Source: Plasmopara viticola (lineage: Eukaryota; Oomycota; Peronosporomycetes; Peronosporales; Peronosporaceae). From it: a DNA stretch of 64,000 nt. Position 1 is the stretch's first letter, and every line of letters starts with the position of its first letter. The position numbers and the translations under genes are program-made. The notes beneath the pieces are model-generated. The model saw only the letters and a list, made by a program, of their open reading frames with translations. It made no database searches and was not told the origin of the DNA. Shown here piece after piece: positions 1 to 11,699 of the stretch. The stretch spans positions 124,001-188,000 of the forward strand of contig MBPM02000011.1 of NCBI GenBank assembly GCA_001695595.3, written 5' to 3'.

Positions 1-421
1 TGCGAAACCATCGAGAAGGCGGTCATTGCGCTTGGCGCCGAACTCATAAACCGTCCAATTCCGCGATTTTGAGCTTCTACCAAACACATGGCTTGTGGCA
101 CCCGCAGATTTAATGACAATATAGATAGCGCCCTATATTAGCTTCGCTAATTAAGGTATTGACTATCTTTGCCGTCCCAGGGGTTGGCGACGTTTACACG
201 GACAAACGTAAAGCGTTTTTAACCATTTGGTCGAATACTTCGCCATTTCTAGCGCGGTCTTTATTAATAAAAAAATAAGAGATCCACGCTAGGGGTAACG
301 CCCATATGTAAGCATTAATCCAGAAAAATGATCGGTATAAAATAAGCATCTGTGCTGCGGCAACCACACCCCGATCAAAGCCTCTTCCCGAGGTGTTGAA
401 ACTCGTTAGCACAGCAAGATA
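1..421 (-). pseudogene. Partial, probably degenerate membrane-protein gene running off the left edge
   Basis: Two open blocks on the minus strand join in phase: 200-421 (74 codons) and 1-132 (44 codons, leaving the window). They flank a possible 67-bp intron (133-199, starting GTGTAA and ending ATATAG). The first block has one strongly hydrophobic segment rich in Trp, Phe and Ile, then a charged stretch. The second contains the motif NWTVYEFGAKRNDRLLDG. Coding-like sequence continues upstream, roughly 422-560, in another frame (it includes DFWSRDAHTLSTELNSITEA), but a one-base shift near 412-418 and several stops interrupt it. That suggests decay or an assembly error. The family was not recognised. 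The plus-strand reading of 1-72 is less protein-like. Confidence 0.35.
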
Positions 422-1476
422 CTATTGGCTTCTGTTATGGAATTAAGCTCCGTAGACAGCGTATGTGCATCTCGGCTCCAAAAATCAAGGACTAAGTTAT
501 TCCGTTTCGAATGAAACTTAGATGTGTTGTCGAAGCATTGACCATCAGAATTTTAAAAATCGGTCAATCTCATACTACACTTAGCCATATTATAACGTCA
601 CGAGACAGTGGCTACCAAGGCTGATGACAGAGAAGACAAAATTGCTATCTGTCTACAGCATTATGCAATTTTGAAGCATACTGCTGCAAGCCCAAAATGA
701 TATACACAGACAGCGGTGGTCGCAAGATACGATTGTACAACGAAACGTCTTGCCTTTCATGTCCGTATGAGCTCTTCTTAGTACATTGAACTTGTTGAAC
801 AAATATCATCCTGTTTGAATAAAAGATTCAACATTCTTTCCATCAAGAGCAGTGCAAATAGCAAAGTGTTGCAAGCATAAATCTGTTTTTTATCTTTCGA
901 GACGTTTTGATGTCTAGCCGTAACGCTACTTTGATCGTCAGGGCGCTCTCTAAAGCTTGCTCTTCCAAAATATTCGTCGATATTTAGAGCTAGCATAATC
1001 AAAAGACAATGATTCTTACTCAGGACAAGAACTGCAGATGTGAATTATCAGCAAAAGTGTGTAAGTCAAGCATTAGTTTGCTTACAATGTGAATGTAACT
1101 TCCAAACATCTCTGATCACGCTTAAGAGTTACATCACGCCGCAGTGGCTGATAAGCCTTTCACAATACCCACTACGATCATAGAGACACTTCTTAACAAG
1201 AGAAAATAGCCGAGATGGAGCTCGTGCGTTCGAAAGAATCGGACAAACAGGTAATCCTGAGATACGAAATGTTGTATTTCCGAATAAATATTTGACGCTT
1301 GCGAAATGATTCGAAGCAGTGATTGAGCAGATGTTCCGCAGCGATATTGTCGTATCTATTGCTTATTAAAAAGATATGATAGGCCTCTGACTTTCGTTCT
1401 GTACTGAGCCGGTGCAAGTCTCTGTCTGATTCCAGAAAAAATCATTGGTTTTAATACCAAGCCTTAGTATGCTTTT

Positions 1477-1680
1477 TGTGGTATCAATTGTGGCTTGGAG
1501 ATAAATTAGATTTATCTCCAAGCCCTGTGTGGGGTAATTATTCTGCACTCATAACAAATCGCTTAATATGCATTAAGTATCAGTCATTCTATCATGTACT
1601 ACTCTTTTTATACTTCTCGGTGCTAGCTACTGGAACTTTATTGCAACAAAGTGACACATGTCACACAATATGATACCACA
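1477..1680. repeat. 204-bp element with 10-bp terminal inverted repeats (solo LTR or MITE candidate)
   Basis: The element begins TGTGGTATCA and ends TGATACCACA, which are exact reverse complements. Near its left end (1492-1524) lies a perfect hairpin with 14-bp arms (GGCTTGGAGATAAA) and a 5-base loop. The TG...CA ends fit an LTR of a copia-type element; the inverted termini and small size also fit a MITE. The flanking 5-mers (CTTTT and CATTG) do not match, so no target duplication is evident. It has no coding content. Confidence 0.45.
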
Positions 1681-4600
1681 CATTGAGTTTGTTCTACTTT
1701 GTTACACTACAAGTTTGAGGCCTAAATAATCGTACGAGTCAAGAATCCCTTCTACCGATACCGTTGTGACTTGTGTCCTTTCTCAGAAGCCATCACCACA
1801 AACTGAGTTTGTCTCGCAGCTCATTTTTAAAACTAAAAAAAATGCCTACCTTGTCAATTACAACTAGTGCATCGTAAGCATAGGAAAGACAACATCTTCT
1901 AGACACAAGAAAAGCTCACAGCTCTGAAAACCATATGCAGTCCCAGCTTGAGTACGCTATGCCTCTTTAAGACGATTTGATCGCTCGTGGCAAATCTCTC
2001 GCCACGTGTGTGCTCAAAGGTAGTAAAACCAAAGCCTCATTATTGATAACAAATACAAAGTCAGCTCGTGAGTCTGCAACTCATATTACCAAGTAGCTCA
2101 AAAGCTCTCTTATACATAAATTTGCACATGGTGCGCTCGCCTAATCCGCACACTCGTACGCCCATGCGCCGAATATCACGTGGACTGCACACTTCTTCTC
2201 ATGCCATTTTCCGATCCAGTGCCTAAGTCTAATGTGTACAATCACAGCAAAATGAATTTTGAATAAAAAGAGATTCGCGGAAGAGCTTTGAGCTTGTGTT
2301 GATAATTCGGCTGTAATCGCCAAAAGGCTACGTGGGTGTCATAAGGACTACAGCATCAATAAGATACGGGCACGTGTAGCAGTCAGACTGTCAGTTTCAC
2401 GGTGTTTCAGTATCTCTTAGAAAATCTAAGAAAGGACCTCTAATGGTCCAATAATGCGCAAGTCTAGTGCTGTCTTAAAGACAACGTTAAAAGGATCGAA
2501 AGATTGATTATTAGCAATTGGTGACGCTGAATATTCAGAGTGATGATTTTATTTGTTGTTTATTCTCTTTTAGTCAGATTTTATACACTACCTTGTTTTT
2601 AAGCCGATTCGTCTCAGCACACCAGGTCTCGCTGCCACAAAGCCTTTGAGAGGCTTACGCAATGTGGAAAGGCTGGTACCAGAAAGCCGCTCGGCCTATT
2701 CATCCTCAAAAATTGTAAAAAGAAGAATGTGGCAAAGTTAGCCAAATGCAGCCTGTTGTCTTGCTACGAGAAAATTAACTCTAAGAGTTAGTATAACTCA
2801 GAACCAAGGTTGAATCTAAGCTTTGCTATTTTAACATCGTCGAGTGTGTCATCAGTAGCTGCTTAATAGCTGAGCCATATATCCTAGCTGATTGGCAAGC
2901 TCCACAAACTTATGTTGCCTCCCAGGACAAGCACTAATACTATTCTTTCAATAGCGCAGAGGCATCGGTAAGCTTGCCAATGGTGCGGACACATCAGACG
3001 AGGGTGTCTTTCGCTGGCATACTTTGGATGTGCACACATATCTGTAAACACACTCATACAATAGTAATGATTCTTCTGTCTTCTCTCGACCAAATTGACC
3101 GCCAAGCAATGTATCATAAGCCCCATCGAGGCTATGGTATTCGGATTCTCATTTTAGAATATCACTACATGCCGTGGGTTGTCGTGATCAATGCTGCAAT
3201 ACAACATTCCGGCTTACATCGAGAATTTCTGTAGTTCCGAACTTTACCGCGCCGATACTTTCTTGTTCGAGCTTTCAATGTTTCGCCTTAAATTTCTATA
3301 ACAAAGCTACGCACGTATCATTGCGCGCCTACACGTCATGAATAGGTCATACTTGTAGCATGAGCTAGTCCATAGTCTGGGCGACTCGATGACGCGTGAT
3401 AGCATTCTGCGTTACTGTGTACAATTAACCTCCAAATTATACACGAGATTATCGGAGAGCCAGTTTATTATTTTTCGTGAGATTCGAGGCGACTGTGCCT
3501 CAGTGCTTAGTGGCACATGACATGTAAAATTCACAAGTTGCTTAAACCTATTAGAAGTAGCAGAGCTTGACGAGAATACACCATCGCACGTAACTTCTTT
3601 TGGTCTACAGCTTCACTTTATCTCGCATCTCAGAATTTTGGTGTGTGTGATACCATTAACAGAATCTGAGGTTTAATAGACGACACTCAACAGCCGTTCT
3701 AAATTTGGCGCCTTCAAGAAGCTTTTTTTACCGTGCCAACTGTCTTAGAATGCTAAGGTTTCCAAGCCAATGTCGTATTTTTCTCAAGTCTCTCTGCGTG
3801 CATGGCCGAGGCCTTTATCCAGATACCTTGACCAACAGCTAGTCATGCATCAGTATATAGCGCTATCACCAAGTAAATACCACCTTTTGTGCTTTAGCTA
3901 GTTCCAATTATGCCGTTACAGCGCCCTCCTCTACAGTGATTATTGTGCCAACAATAGAGTTCCAATCAAGCTGTTTTGCTTTCAGATTAATCATACCACC
4001 TATTGCATGCTGCTAATGCTGTGTTTTACGAGCGCCACTGACTAAAGTACAAGCCACTAAGCGCGCAGTGATAGAGCTTAGGTTATCATGCCTTGGGCTG
4101 AAGCCAGCTACGTCCTTTCCATCATGCAGCAAGTAATGGCACCGTTACGTTGCTCACGTGCCACTCAACGCGCAGTGATAATTCTTTGAACAATTTGCTT
4201 TGTTTAATACTACGGCGTGTGACGAAATATACTTATTTCAAGCTTTGCTTAGCGAATTACGCAGCGCTCCACGAGCAGCGGTAGTAATGCCTATACTTCA
4301 ATTTGATCATTTGTTCCTGACCAACAGCGCTGCTCATTGATTTACATGTCACTCTGCGAATTAGAATCTTGTCCTCAATCCACCAATGTTCACTTACTCC
4401 ATCTCAACGATAACGGCAACGAATGAAGATCAAGCAGAGCCAAGTGGGTAACACCGACTTGCCTCAAACAGCCCAGTGTCCGCGCAAGAAAAGCTTTCAC
4501 CTAGTTTTTATGACTCATCAGCGCTTCATTAGCAGCAAAATGGGCGGCATGGAAGTCTATGCCCTCCATTACATTTAGATTTTGGGGTACTTCAGCCACG

Positions 4601-7600
4601 TTTTACTCAGACAAGGATGTATCTCACATCCAGCCCCACTGACCAAAATGCTCCAAAGTGCACTTGATGGTACAAAACTCCGTTTCGGATTGCTGCTAGA
4701 GAGAACATAGTCCTAGTGCGTGATTTTTGGTAGCTTCAATTTTTATCAGGCTTGCAAGCACGATCCGTCTTCGAGGCCTATTCCTGTCTCCCTAAACCCT
4801 CCATGAGGCTCGACAATACTTAGCTCTACCCCAGCAGCCTAGTGTTACCGGACGACAAAATGTCCGTGAATTTTAGCTTCTCGAACCTCGATGAGCTCGA
4901 CTGCTTAGTGCAGCGGATTTTAGTCCGAAAATACGGGTACACCGCAGTAAAGCATCGAATGATGCTCATACGCTGGCCACCAGTCCGGAGGTCTACCTCT
5001 TCATTAATAGCGTGATGGAAAGCAAAAGAGGTGACGCGTTTTAAATTTTTGGCGCATGCAGCCTGGTAGCTAAGCTCGCCCTTCGTTGCCACTTTTTCAG
5101 ATTTCTCAAAATGGATCGAGTATACACGGTCCACCACCCTTCGGGCCGCACCCGCGAGCATTTTTTTTAATAAGAAGAGTTACTACATCTTTTTCGGTGA
5201 GAAAATATTGCTAAAAGAGCTCTCAACTACCACAAACGTCTTCTTTTTGCACGAACATGGGTTCTCACATGGTGCGCATAACTGGGCGTCGAGTGATCTG
5301 CGTCTGCTGACGCTAACGCTCATCGCAGGTCGTTCGACTGAGCACCCACACCGAAAGACCTTTTGACGTGCCTGCTTTCGTTCTTTGTTCTCCCACACTC
5401 GATTCTGATCTTTATTTTTTTCAAATTATGTCTTGAGCTTTGAAAGTTTTGATATACGGACGCAAGGGCAATCCTTTGCGTACCAGCAATTGTGGTGGAT
5501 AAGGCCATTCCAGTTTCCTGTAAAATTGATTGACCCGGATCATCCGAAGTGGGATCATTAGTGTGAGATGAAACTACCCTATCTTGACACCCAAAGTTCA
5601 AGCCACTCGGTCCAAAGACACGATTTAAATTTCGTGATACTTCTTGTGGCGTCTCCTGTCTCTCAATTATTGCTCTATATTAATGCTTGCAAATTGAGTT
5701 CGTATCCTAAGATTGCGATAGATAGCTTCTCTCCTATCTGCTTTCCCCTAAGCTGGCACTATTTCTAATCCAAAAAAAGGAGAAAAGTGAGGGTCCCCCG
5801 AGCTGTCAGAATTCACTATTTGTGTCAATAACTTGTACGTGGAGTGCTGGTTCGCGAAGCCGTTTCTGGTAGCTGTGAACGCTTTTGCACCTCTAATTCA
5901 ATCGGATGGGATGCACACACAGGAGCTGTGGGCACTACTTTTTTTACAATCGGGACTAAAAAACGTTCTTTTCACTTGATTGCACACTCGATCGCTCTCT
6001 TCGACTTGATTTTTTTGCCTATGTAGCTAGCGCTTACGACTTCTATATCAAGGCAGAAGAGGTCGTGTATACTGAAGGATGGATTTTGGCCTCTTTTCGT
6101 AGTTGCAGAGCCTTTGCAATCGTTAGTGCACTCACAAGGGGCTATTTCCTATATTGGGGTGATGGCTCTGCCATTGATTCGCGTATTTGTATACGAAAAA
6201 CTTTCATCACTCGGCTTTGAAAAACATTTACTAGACTCTTCTTAGTGCCAGGAGCTCACCTAACCAGGCTGTCGGTTTCTGTCTTGATCTTCTGTGTCCG
6301 AGTCGGAAGCGCTATTTTTACGCTCAATGCCTCGATATTGACATGGTCAATTGCATCCGTAGCGGTAGATGGTAAGGTTTTGTCGAGTTTACTTTATAAA
6401 TTAGAAAACTACCCTCGCTGTTTCTGCTGGCAGAGCTTCTCTCAGTGCTCAGCCGATTTTCGATTTCAATATGATCAAACAGTGTCGACGTGCTCTGGGT
6501 TCCATGAAACCTCTCTTCCTTGTCAACGTTTCTTTGTCGACGTGAAACTCAGGTTGAGACCTTAGGTCAATAGAATAATTCTCGCGGAACTTGCAGTTTC
6601 TCAATAACATGGTGCGCTCCGAAGTGCCGGCTCACTCACCGCGACAACGGTATGTTATCAGGCGGTGTCCGTCAAGGATGGCGTGTAAAAAATTGTTCGC
6701 CATAATTAGGGCAAGGTGCGATCACAGTCTTGTTATGTTCTTCAATTACACAGCGATAAGGGCGAGCAATGCGCACAGAGTGGAAGTGGACGCTGACTGC
6801 TTGTGTGTATGGACAAGCATACAGCATCCGCTCATGTGGTGACAATTGAGTAGGAGAAGCCTGCGCATACGTGGGCTTATAGTTTTTGGCAGATTTGTGA
6901 TCTTGCTCAAGTTCTCGCCTTGTGTAATCATCGGTAGATCGAGATGGCTTAATTAGTGCCCTTGAGCTAGTGGTACTGGTGGTTTCGTCTTGGCAGGACG
7001 TGTGATAGGTATTTTCAGCAGTGTGGAGGTCTTATGATGGCGCACCAATTACGTGACTAATAAGATGGCTAAGGTACGCAACGCTTGTGCATTATATAGG
7101 CCCCTTTCTTGGTCAGAAAAAGACACGCCAGGTTAAGTAGACCGGAAGAACTCACGTCGTCCTGTCAAGCTTAATTCCGGCCCGACGCGATTCTCTTGAT
7201 ACGTAATTTACGATATGTGTGTATTACTTTCCGACAAGTAGTACAATGGCTTTCTGTGTTGAAGACGAATATTCTTCAGGTATAAAGCGTACAACGGCTA
7301 TATGGACCAAAGATACTTTCACCACAGGTACACCGTACACCACTTATAATGCTATTGCACAATTCACAGTCTACAAAAGATTCCAACAGCGAAAATATTC
7401 AAGTATTAGGAGTGTAAATCGAAGAATATCAAATTACTCTAACTTATTTGTTTCCTCACTCTGCCAATTTCATGATATCTCAAGAAATTGACTGACTATC
7501 CTACAGTTTCTCCCGAATGCAACCGAGACATGACCGATACACGAGTGAAAAGTGTAACACCGCTTGTCACGATCGATCATGATACCTCTCTATCCGATCG

Positions 7601-8422
7601 GGCACGTAAATTCTGCTGATCGGATTTGTAGATTACAATGCGGAGATAACTTTACTGATCAAATCCCGCTTAGTTGGTCATATCATTTCCGGCGATCGTG
7701 CTCTTGCAATTCTTGACAGTATTGACGTAAATTGGGTCACTGAGACTAATAGATAAATGATTAGATTGATTGCTGAACTTCGCATCGAAATGGTTGATCT
7801 GGGGACAATGGCAGATGTATCCTATTTCCCCTTGTAGTCTACTGATCTCGCCAGCCATTGAGGTTTGATATTACATGCCACCCATCAGACCAGGTGCGAC
7901 GCGCTTCGCCACAAAACAATGTGAAATTTGAAATTAATCAAGCTCGGTCAGCGTAAGGGATGGTTAATGAAATCAGCTGAGAAAGTAGTAGCACTCGCGA
8001 GTGATGCGCTAATAACACTCTTAAAAGCAAGCAGCTACGCTGTCTCCGGTTCATCGTCTGTCTCGACTTAAACGCGCGGTCTATTACAGAGAGAAGATGG
8101 GAAAAAGTTGTCTTTTAGGATGGGTAACGAGGTGTTATTCGACGCTTTGTGACCGATTGATTTGTTATGTACCAAGTATTTCTACATGCATAACGGCACT
8201 AAAAAAAGCCCACGCAAGTCTCCATATTCGATGGCATCTTTAAAGTATGCTTAGCACGAGCAGGCACGCACGGTGGCACGCCATCAGTATGGCGACACTA
8301 TCAATGTGGCACGCTGAGACAAAGCAGTGTTTGCTTGTGGCCCCATTGCGTGCAAGCCATTACTACCTTCTTATCGGAGCTGCAACATGCATTATTGTAG
8401 TTTTTGTGTGTGGTGAACGTTC
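1681..8422. other. Gene-poor AT-rich stretch with only short decayed reading frames
   Basis: No convincing gene was found across this 6.7 kb. Short open frames exist but none has a recognisable domain. The most protein-like are minus-strand frames between about 4826 and 5600; 4826-5161 reads as 111 residues and continues upstream through stops. The 6245-6565 area is similar. These could be remnants of mobile elements too eroded to name. Stop codons are frequent in all frames elsewhere. Confidence 0.5.
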
Positions 8423-8485
8423 GTGTACCTACATTCGTTGATAGCTTGCATATCCTCCATCCATCATTTAATCCACACGACATTG

Positions 8486-10933
8486 ATGCAGCTCTTGATC
8501 GGAAAAAAGCCAGGCGATGAGGAGCTAAAGTGCTTCTTGGTGCTGTCACTTACCAACACTGAGTTCTCGCTCGGCACTGCGGATAAAACGTATTCAAGCT
8601 GTGGCCCGCAGCTGGCCATTGAGCCTGATGCCGACTTGCTCTTCTCGGCCAACGCCGTGTGCCGCTTCATCGCCGCCAACGCTAGCAAGTTGCAGAGCGA
8701 TGATCTGGCCGTGGATGAGTGGATTGAATGGGAGGCCAACACCCTGAGTCCATGGCTGCGTGTGGCCAAGGCCGCCAATAACAAGAATAGCGAATTGGCC
8801 AGTCAATTGGCAGCCATGCTTGAGGCGAAGTTAGAGGCTGACCCTCGAAATAGTGGCGACGTGCACATTCTATTTGGCTCAGAGCTCTCGCTCGCTGACA
8901 TTGTGGCCGGCGTCACCTTGCGCGCTGCTTTTAAGGTTGTGAAGGAAGAGAAAGACGAAGCCGCGGTTCTCCAGACGTTCCGCAAATACCTTATTGAGCT
9001 CTTTAACCGCAAGGACATAGCAATGGGAGTGGCCAGCATGAAAACTGCTGGAAAGAGCATTAAAAAGAGCGGCAATGCTTTGGGTAGTGCCACTGGGGCT
9101 CCCGCTGCAACAGTCAAAGATGTTCAACGCTCCACTTTTAAGCTGGACGACCTCCTTGAAAAGGGTGAAACGTATCACAACATTTTGGAGGTCGTCGAGT
9201 CCATTTTTGATGCTGCAATCAAGGCTGCATACCCAAATTTGGCCATTCCTCCGGTGGAGGTCACGCGCACTAATGTCAAGAACGCCAAGTTTGGCGACTA
9301 CCAATGCAACTCGGCCATGTCCATCTTTACAGCTTTAAAAGGCACACAAAACGCAGCTCGATCGCCTTGCGATGTGGCTCACACCATTATTGCTGCCATG
9401 CCCGAGACGCGGGTGCTTGACCGCTTGACTGTTGCCGGTGCAGGCTTCATCAATGCCTTTTTGACGAAAGAATTCGTAGTCACGCGCTTGCTTTCCGTTC
9501 TCGCGAAAGGCGTGCAACCATCTCCGCAGAAAAAACAGACAATTGTCATTGATTTTTCGTCTCCAAATACTGCCAAGGACATGCACGTAGGTCACTTGCG
9601 ATCCACGATTATTGGTGATACAATGTCGCGTATCTTTGAATTTCAGGGTCACGATGTGAAGCGTATCAATCATATCGGCGACTGGGGTACTCAGTTTGGA
9701 ATGTTGATTTGTCACCTCACCGAGACGTACCCGAATTGGGAGACGGAAATGCCCAACGTGACGGATCTGACCAAGCTGTACAAGGCGGCGAAGGAGCGTT
9801 TTGATGCCGACGAGGAATTTCATGAACGCTCGAAAGCGCAGGTGGTGCTACTGCAGTCTGGTGATGAAAAGTCGCGAAAAGTTTGGGAGACTTTGTGTGA
9901 GATTAGCCGCCGCGAATTCCAAAAGGTATACGACCGCTTGGGCGTATCGCTCAAAGAAATGGGCGAGTCGTTTTACAATTCGATCATTCCGACCGTCCTC
10001 GACCTATTGCGTGCTAAGGGCCTTGTCGAAATGAGCAATGGGGCTGAAGTGGTCTTTACGAAAGCTTTCAAACAACCATTTATGCTGGTCAAGAGTGACG
10101 GGTCCTACTTGTACGACACGACGGATATTGCTGCTCTTTGGTACCGCATTCACGAGTTGAAAGCCGAGCGCATAATTTACTACACGGACTACACGCAGAA
10201 GGATCACTTTAGCTTGCTCTTTGAAGTAGGGCGCATGTCGGGTATCTACGACCCGACAAAGCAGCGTGTCGACCACGTGGGGTTTGGTACCGTGAACGAT
10301 GAGTCAGGTAAGCGCTTTAAGACGCGCTCGGGGGAAACCGTGCGTCTGGTTGAGCTCCTGGATGAGGCAAAGGTGCGCATGAAAGCGCAACTAGTGGAGC
10401 GTATTGAGGCCGGACAAACGGCCTTGCCCATGGATCAGGTTGACGCTGCCGCTGAGAAGCTTGGCTATGGTGCCGTCAAGTATTTCGATCTGCGTCAAAG
10501 TCCGACATCGAATTACATTTTCAGCTTTGATCGCATGCTCTCCACCAACGGTGATACGGCGGTGTACCTCATGTTTGCTTACGCGCGTCTGTCGTCCATT
10601 ATCCGCAAGTCTGGCGTCGACATGGCTGCACTTGTGGTCCAACACCAGAAGGAAGGCAATGTCCTCAAGCCAGAGCATCCAACCGAACAAGCTCTCGTCA
10701 TTGAATTGCTGCAGCTACAAGACGTGATTGTATTCATCAACAAGGATTTAAGCTCGAACAGGTTGTGCAGCTACTTGTACACCATCTCGGAAAAAGTGCA
10801 GACGTTTGTTACGGCGTGCCGTGTGCTAGGAAGCGACGAGCAGAGTAGCCGGCTACTCCTGTGCGATGCCACTGTCAAGGTTATGAGGACGTGCTTTTCA
10901 CTGTTAGGCATTGACCCGCTGGATCAAATATAA
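8486..10933 (+). CDS. Cytosolic arginyl-tRNA synthetase, class Ia
   Basis: Charges tRNA(Arg) with arginine using ATP, in the cytosol. It is a single exon of 815 residues from the ATG at 8486. An in-frame ATG at 8423 would add 21 unusual residues and is less likely. Residues ~1-170 resemble a GST-like appended domain (ADLLFSANAVCRFIAAN, then a helical GST-C part), as found on several eukaryotic synthetases. An ArgRS N-terminal additional domain follows. The Rossmann catalytic core has the HIGH-type motif HVGHLRSTIIGD near residue 367 and the eukaryotic KMSKS counterpart RFKTRSGET near residue 610. The C-terminal DALR anticodon-binding helices end in SLLGIDPLDQI. The length fits the family, and no stops or frameshifts interrupt it. 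It converges with the RWP-RK gene 223 bp downstream. Confidence 0.96.
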   Translation: MQLLIGKKPGDEELKCFLVLSLTNTEFSLGTADKTYSSCGPQLAIEPDADLLFSANAVCRFIAANASKLQSDDLAVDEWIEWEANTLSPWLRVAKAANNKNSELASQLAAMLEAKLEADPRNSGDVHILFGSELSLADIVAGVTLRAAFKVVKEEKDEAAVLQTFRKYLIELFNRKDIAMGVASMKTAGKSIKKSGNALGSATGAPAATVKDVQRSTFKLDDLLEKGETYHNILEVVESIFDAAIKAAYPNLAIPPVEVTRTNVKNAKFGDYQCNSAMSIFTALKGTQNAARSPCDVAHTIIAAMPETRVLDRLTVAGAGFINAFLTKEFVVTRLLSVLAKGVQPSPQKKQTIVIDFSSPNTAKDMHVGHLRSTIIGDTMSRIFEFQGHDVKRINHIGDWGTQFGMLICHLTETYPNWETEMPNVTDLTKLYKAAKERFDADEEFHERSKAQVVLLQSGDEKSRKVWETLCEISRREFQKVYDRLGVSLKEMGESFYNSIIPTVLDLLRAKGLVEMSNGAEVVFTKAFKQPFMLVKSDGSYLYDTTDIAALWYRIHELKAERIIYYTDYTQKDHFSLLFEVGRMSGIYDPTKQRVDHVGFGTVNDESGKRFKTRSGETVRLVELLDEAKVRMKAQLVERIEAGQTALPMDQVDAAAEKLGYGAVKYFDLRQSPTSNYIFSFDRMLSTNGDTAVYLMFAYARLSSIIRKSGVDMAALVVQHQKEGNVLKPEHPTEQALVIELLQLQDVIVFINKDLSSNRLCSYLYTISEKVQTFVTACRVLGSDEQSSRLLLCDATVKVMRTCFSLLGIDPLDQI

Positions 10934-11156
10934 GTTGTTTTTGGTGCCTACTTGTTTGTGAATCATCAATAAGTTGCCCAGCTATCGCAATTGACCAAGA
11001 ACTTTATGTGATCCTTTCTAAGAATCAATTGAACTCCCGGGTAATTTGCTTCATGTGCATTAGTTATGGCTCTATGGTAACATGGTCGAAGTGTGTAGAG
11101 GTATTAGTTGCATAACGTGCAGGCAAGAGTACATGATGACGCTGGGCTGGCGATGC

Positions 11157-11699
11157 TCAGGCCGTGGTGCTATACTGAAGACCCGTGTCGGTCTCGAGCA
11201 CAGTGCAGTCGGACAAAATAAAGCGCAGTGAGTACGCAGACAGCTGCTGCGCACACGATACAGACATGTCGTCGTCCTCTTCTTCCTGCTCTACGTCGTC
11301 GTCGTCGGAAACAGCGGCTAAAACAGCAGGATCGATTGGGATAGTGCCTTTGTAACTTGGTGGTGGGAGTGTCGGTACCTCTGCCGGTGTGAGCTGCAGC
11401 TCGGCTGGGACTTGGCCGCCCACGAGCTCTAGATATTCCTGTGTGAGCTGCTTAATTTTCTGTTGAATCCGCGATTTCTGTTCGGCATCCGACACGTGGG
11501 CCATGTACTTGCACAAGTGCTGGATCTTGATGAGCTTGGACGACACTTGACGGTAAGGCCACCGTTGGATTTGTTTTCTCCGACAGACGCGCTTGACAAC
11601 GGCCTCGCAACTGCCAAGGCGGCGCGCAGCTTCTCGTAGTGGGAGATGATAGTATTTCTGCAACTCGGCGAGCTCAAAGTTGGCACTGGTACTCGCCAT
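11157..11699 (-). CDS. Small RWP-RK-domain protein with divergent signature
   Basis: Predicted 180-residue nuclear DNA-binding protein, single exon. The ATG at 11699 was chosen; an upstream TTG in frame is not a credible start. Residues ~8-60 match the RWP-RK helix-turn-helix of plants and protists: LPLREAARRLGSCEAVVKRVCRR, then RWPYRQ at residues 46-51. The usual last residue of the signature is Lys; here it is Gln. A basic helical segment with coiled-coil character follows (residues ~60-95), then a Pro-rich linker and an acidic run of Asp/Glu near residues 130-147 that could be an activation or interaction surface. The protein is much shorter than plant NLP proteins and lacks GAF or PB1 domains. 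RWP-RK genes are expanded in oomycetes (known family behaviour). Targets cannot be inferred. Confidence 0.85.
   Translation of the reverse strand: MASTSANFELAELQKYYHLPLREAARRLGSCEAVVKRVCRRKQIQRWPYRQVSSKLIKIQHLCKYMAHVSDAEQKSRIQQKIKQLTQEYLELVGGQVPAELQLTPAEVPTLPPPSYKGTIPIDPAVLAAVSDDDDVEQEEEDDDMSVSCAQQLSAYSLRFILSDCTVLETDTGLQYSTTA

Noticed and set aside
1..72. Plus-strand open frame ending with TGA at 70-72
   Set aside because: The minus-strand reading across the same bases is longer, joins in phase to a second block and is more protein-like.
8423..8485. Upstream ATG as the start of arginyl-tRNA synthetase
   Set aside because: The added 21 residues (His/Ile-rich) do not resemble a GST-like N-terminus or a clear targeting peptide, and the ATG at 8486 fits the domain boundary better.
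8879..9304. Long minus-strand frames inside the arginyl-tRNA synthetase gene (also 9335-9823 and 10391-10690)
   Set aside because: They are shadows of a strongly coding plus strand and have no domains of their own.
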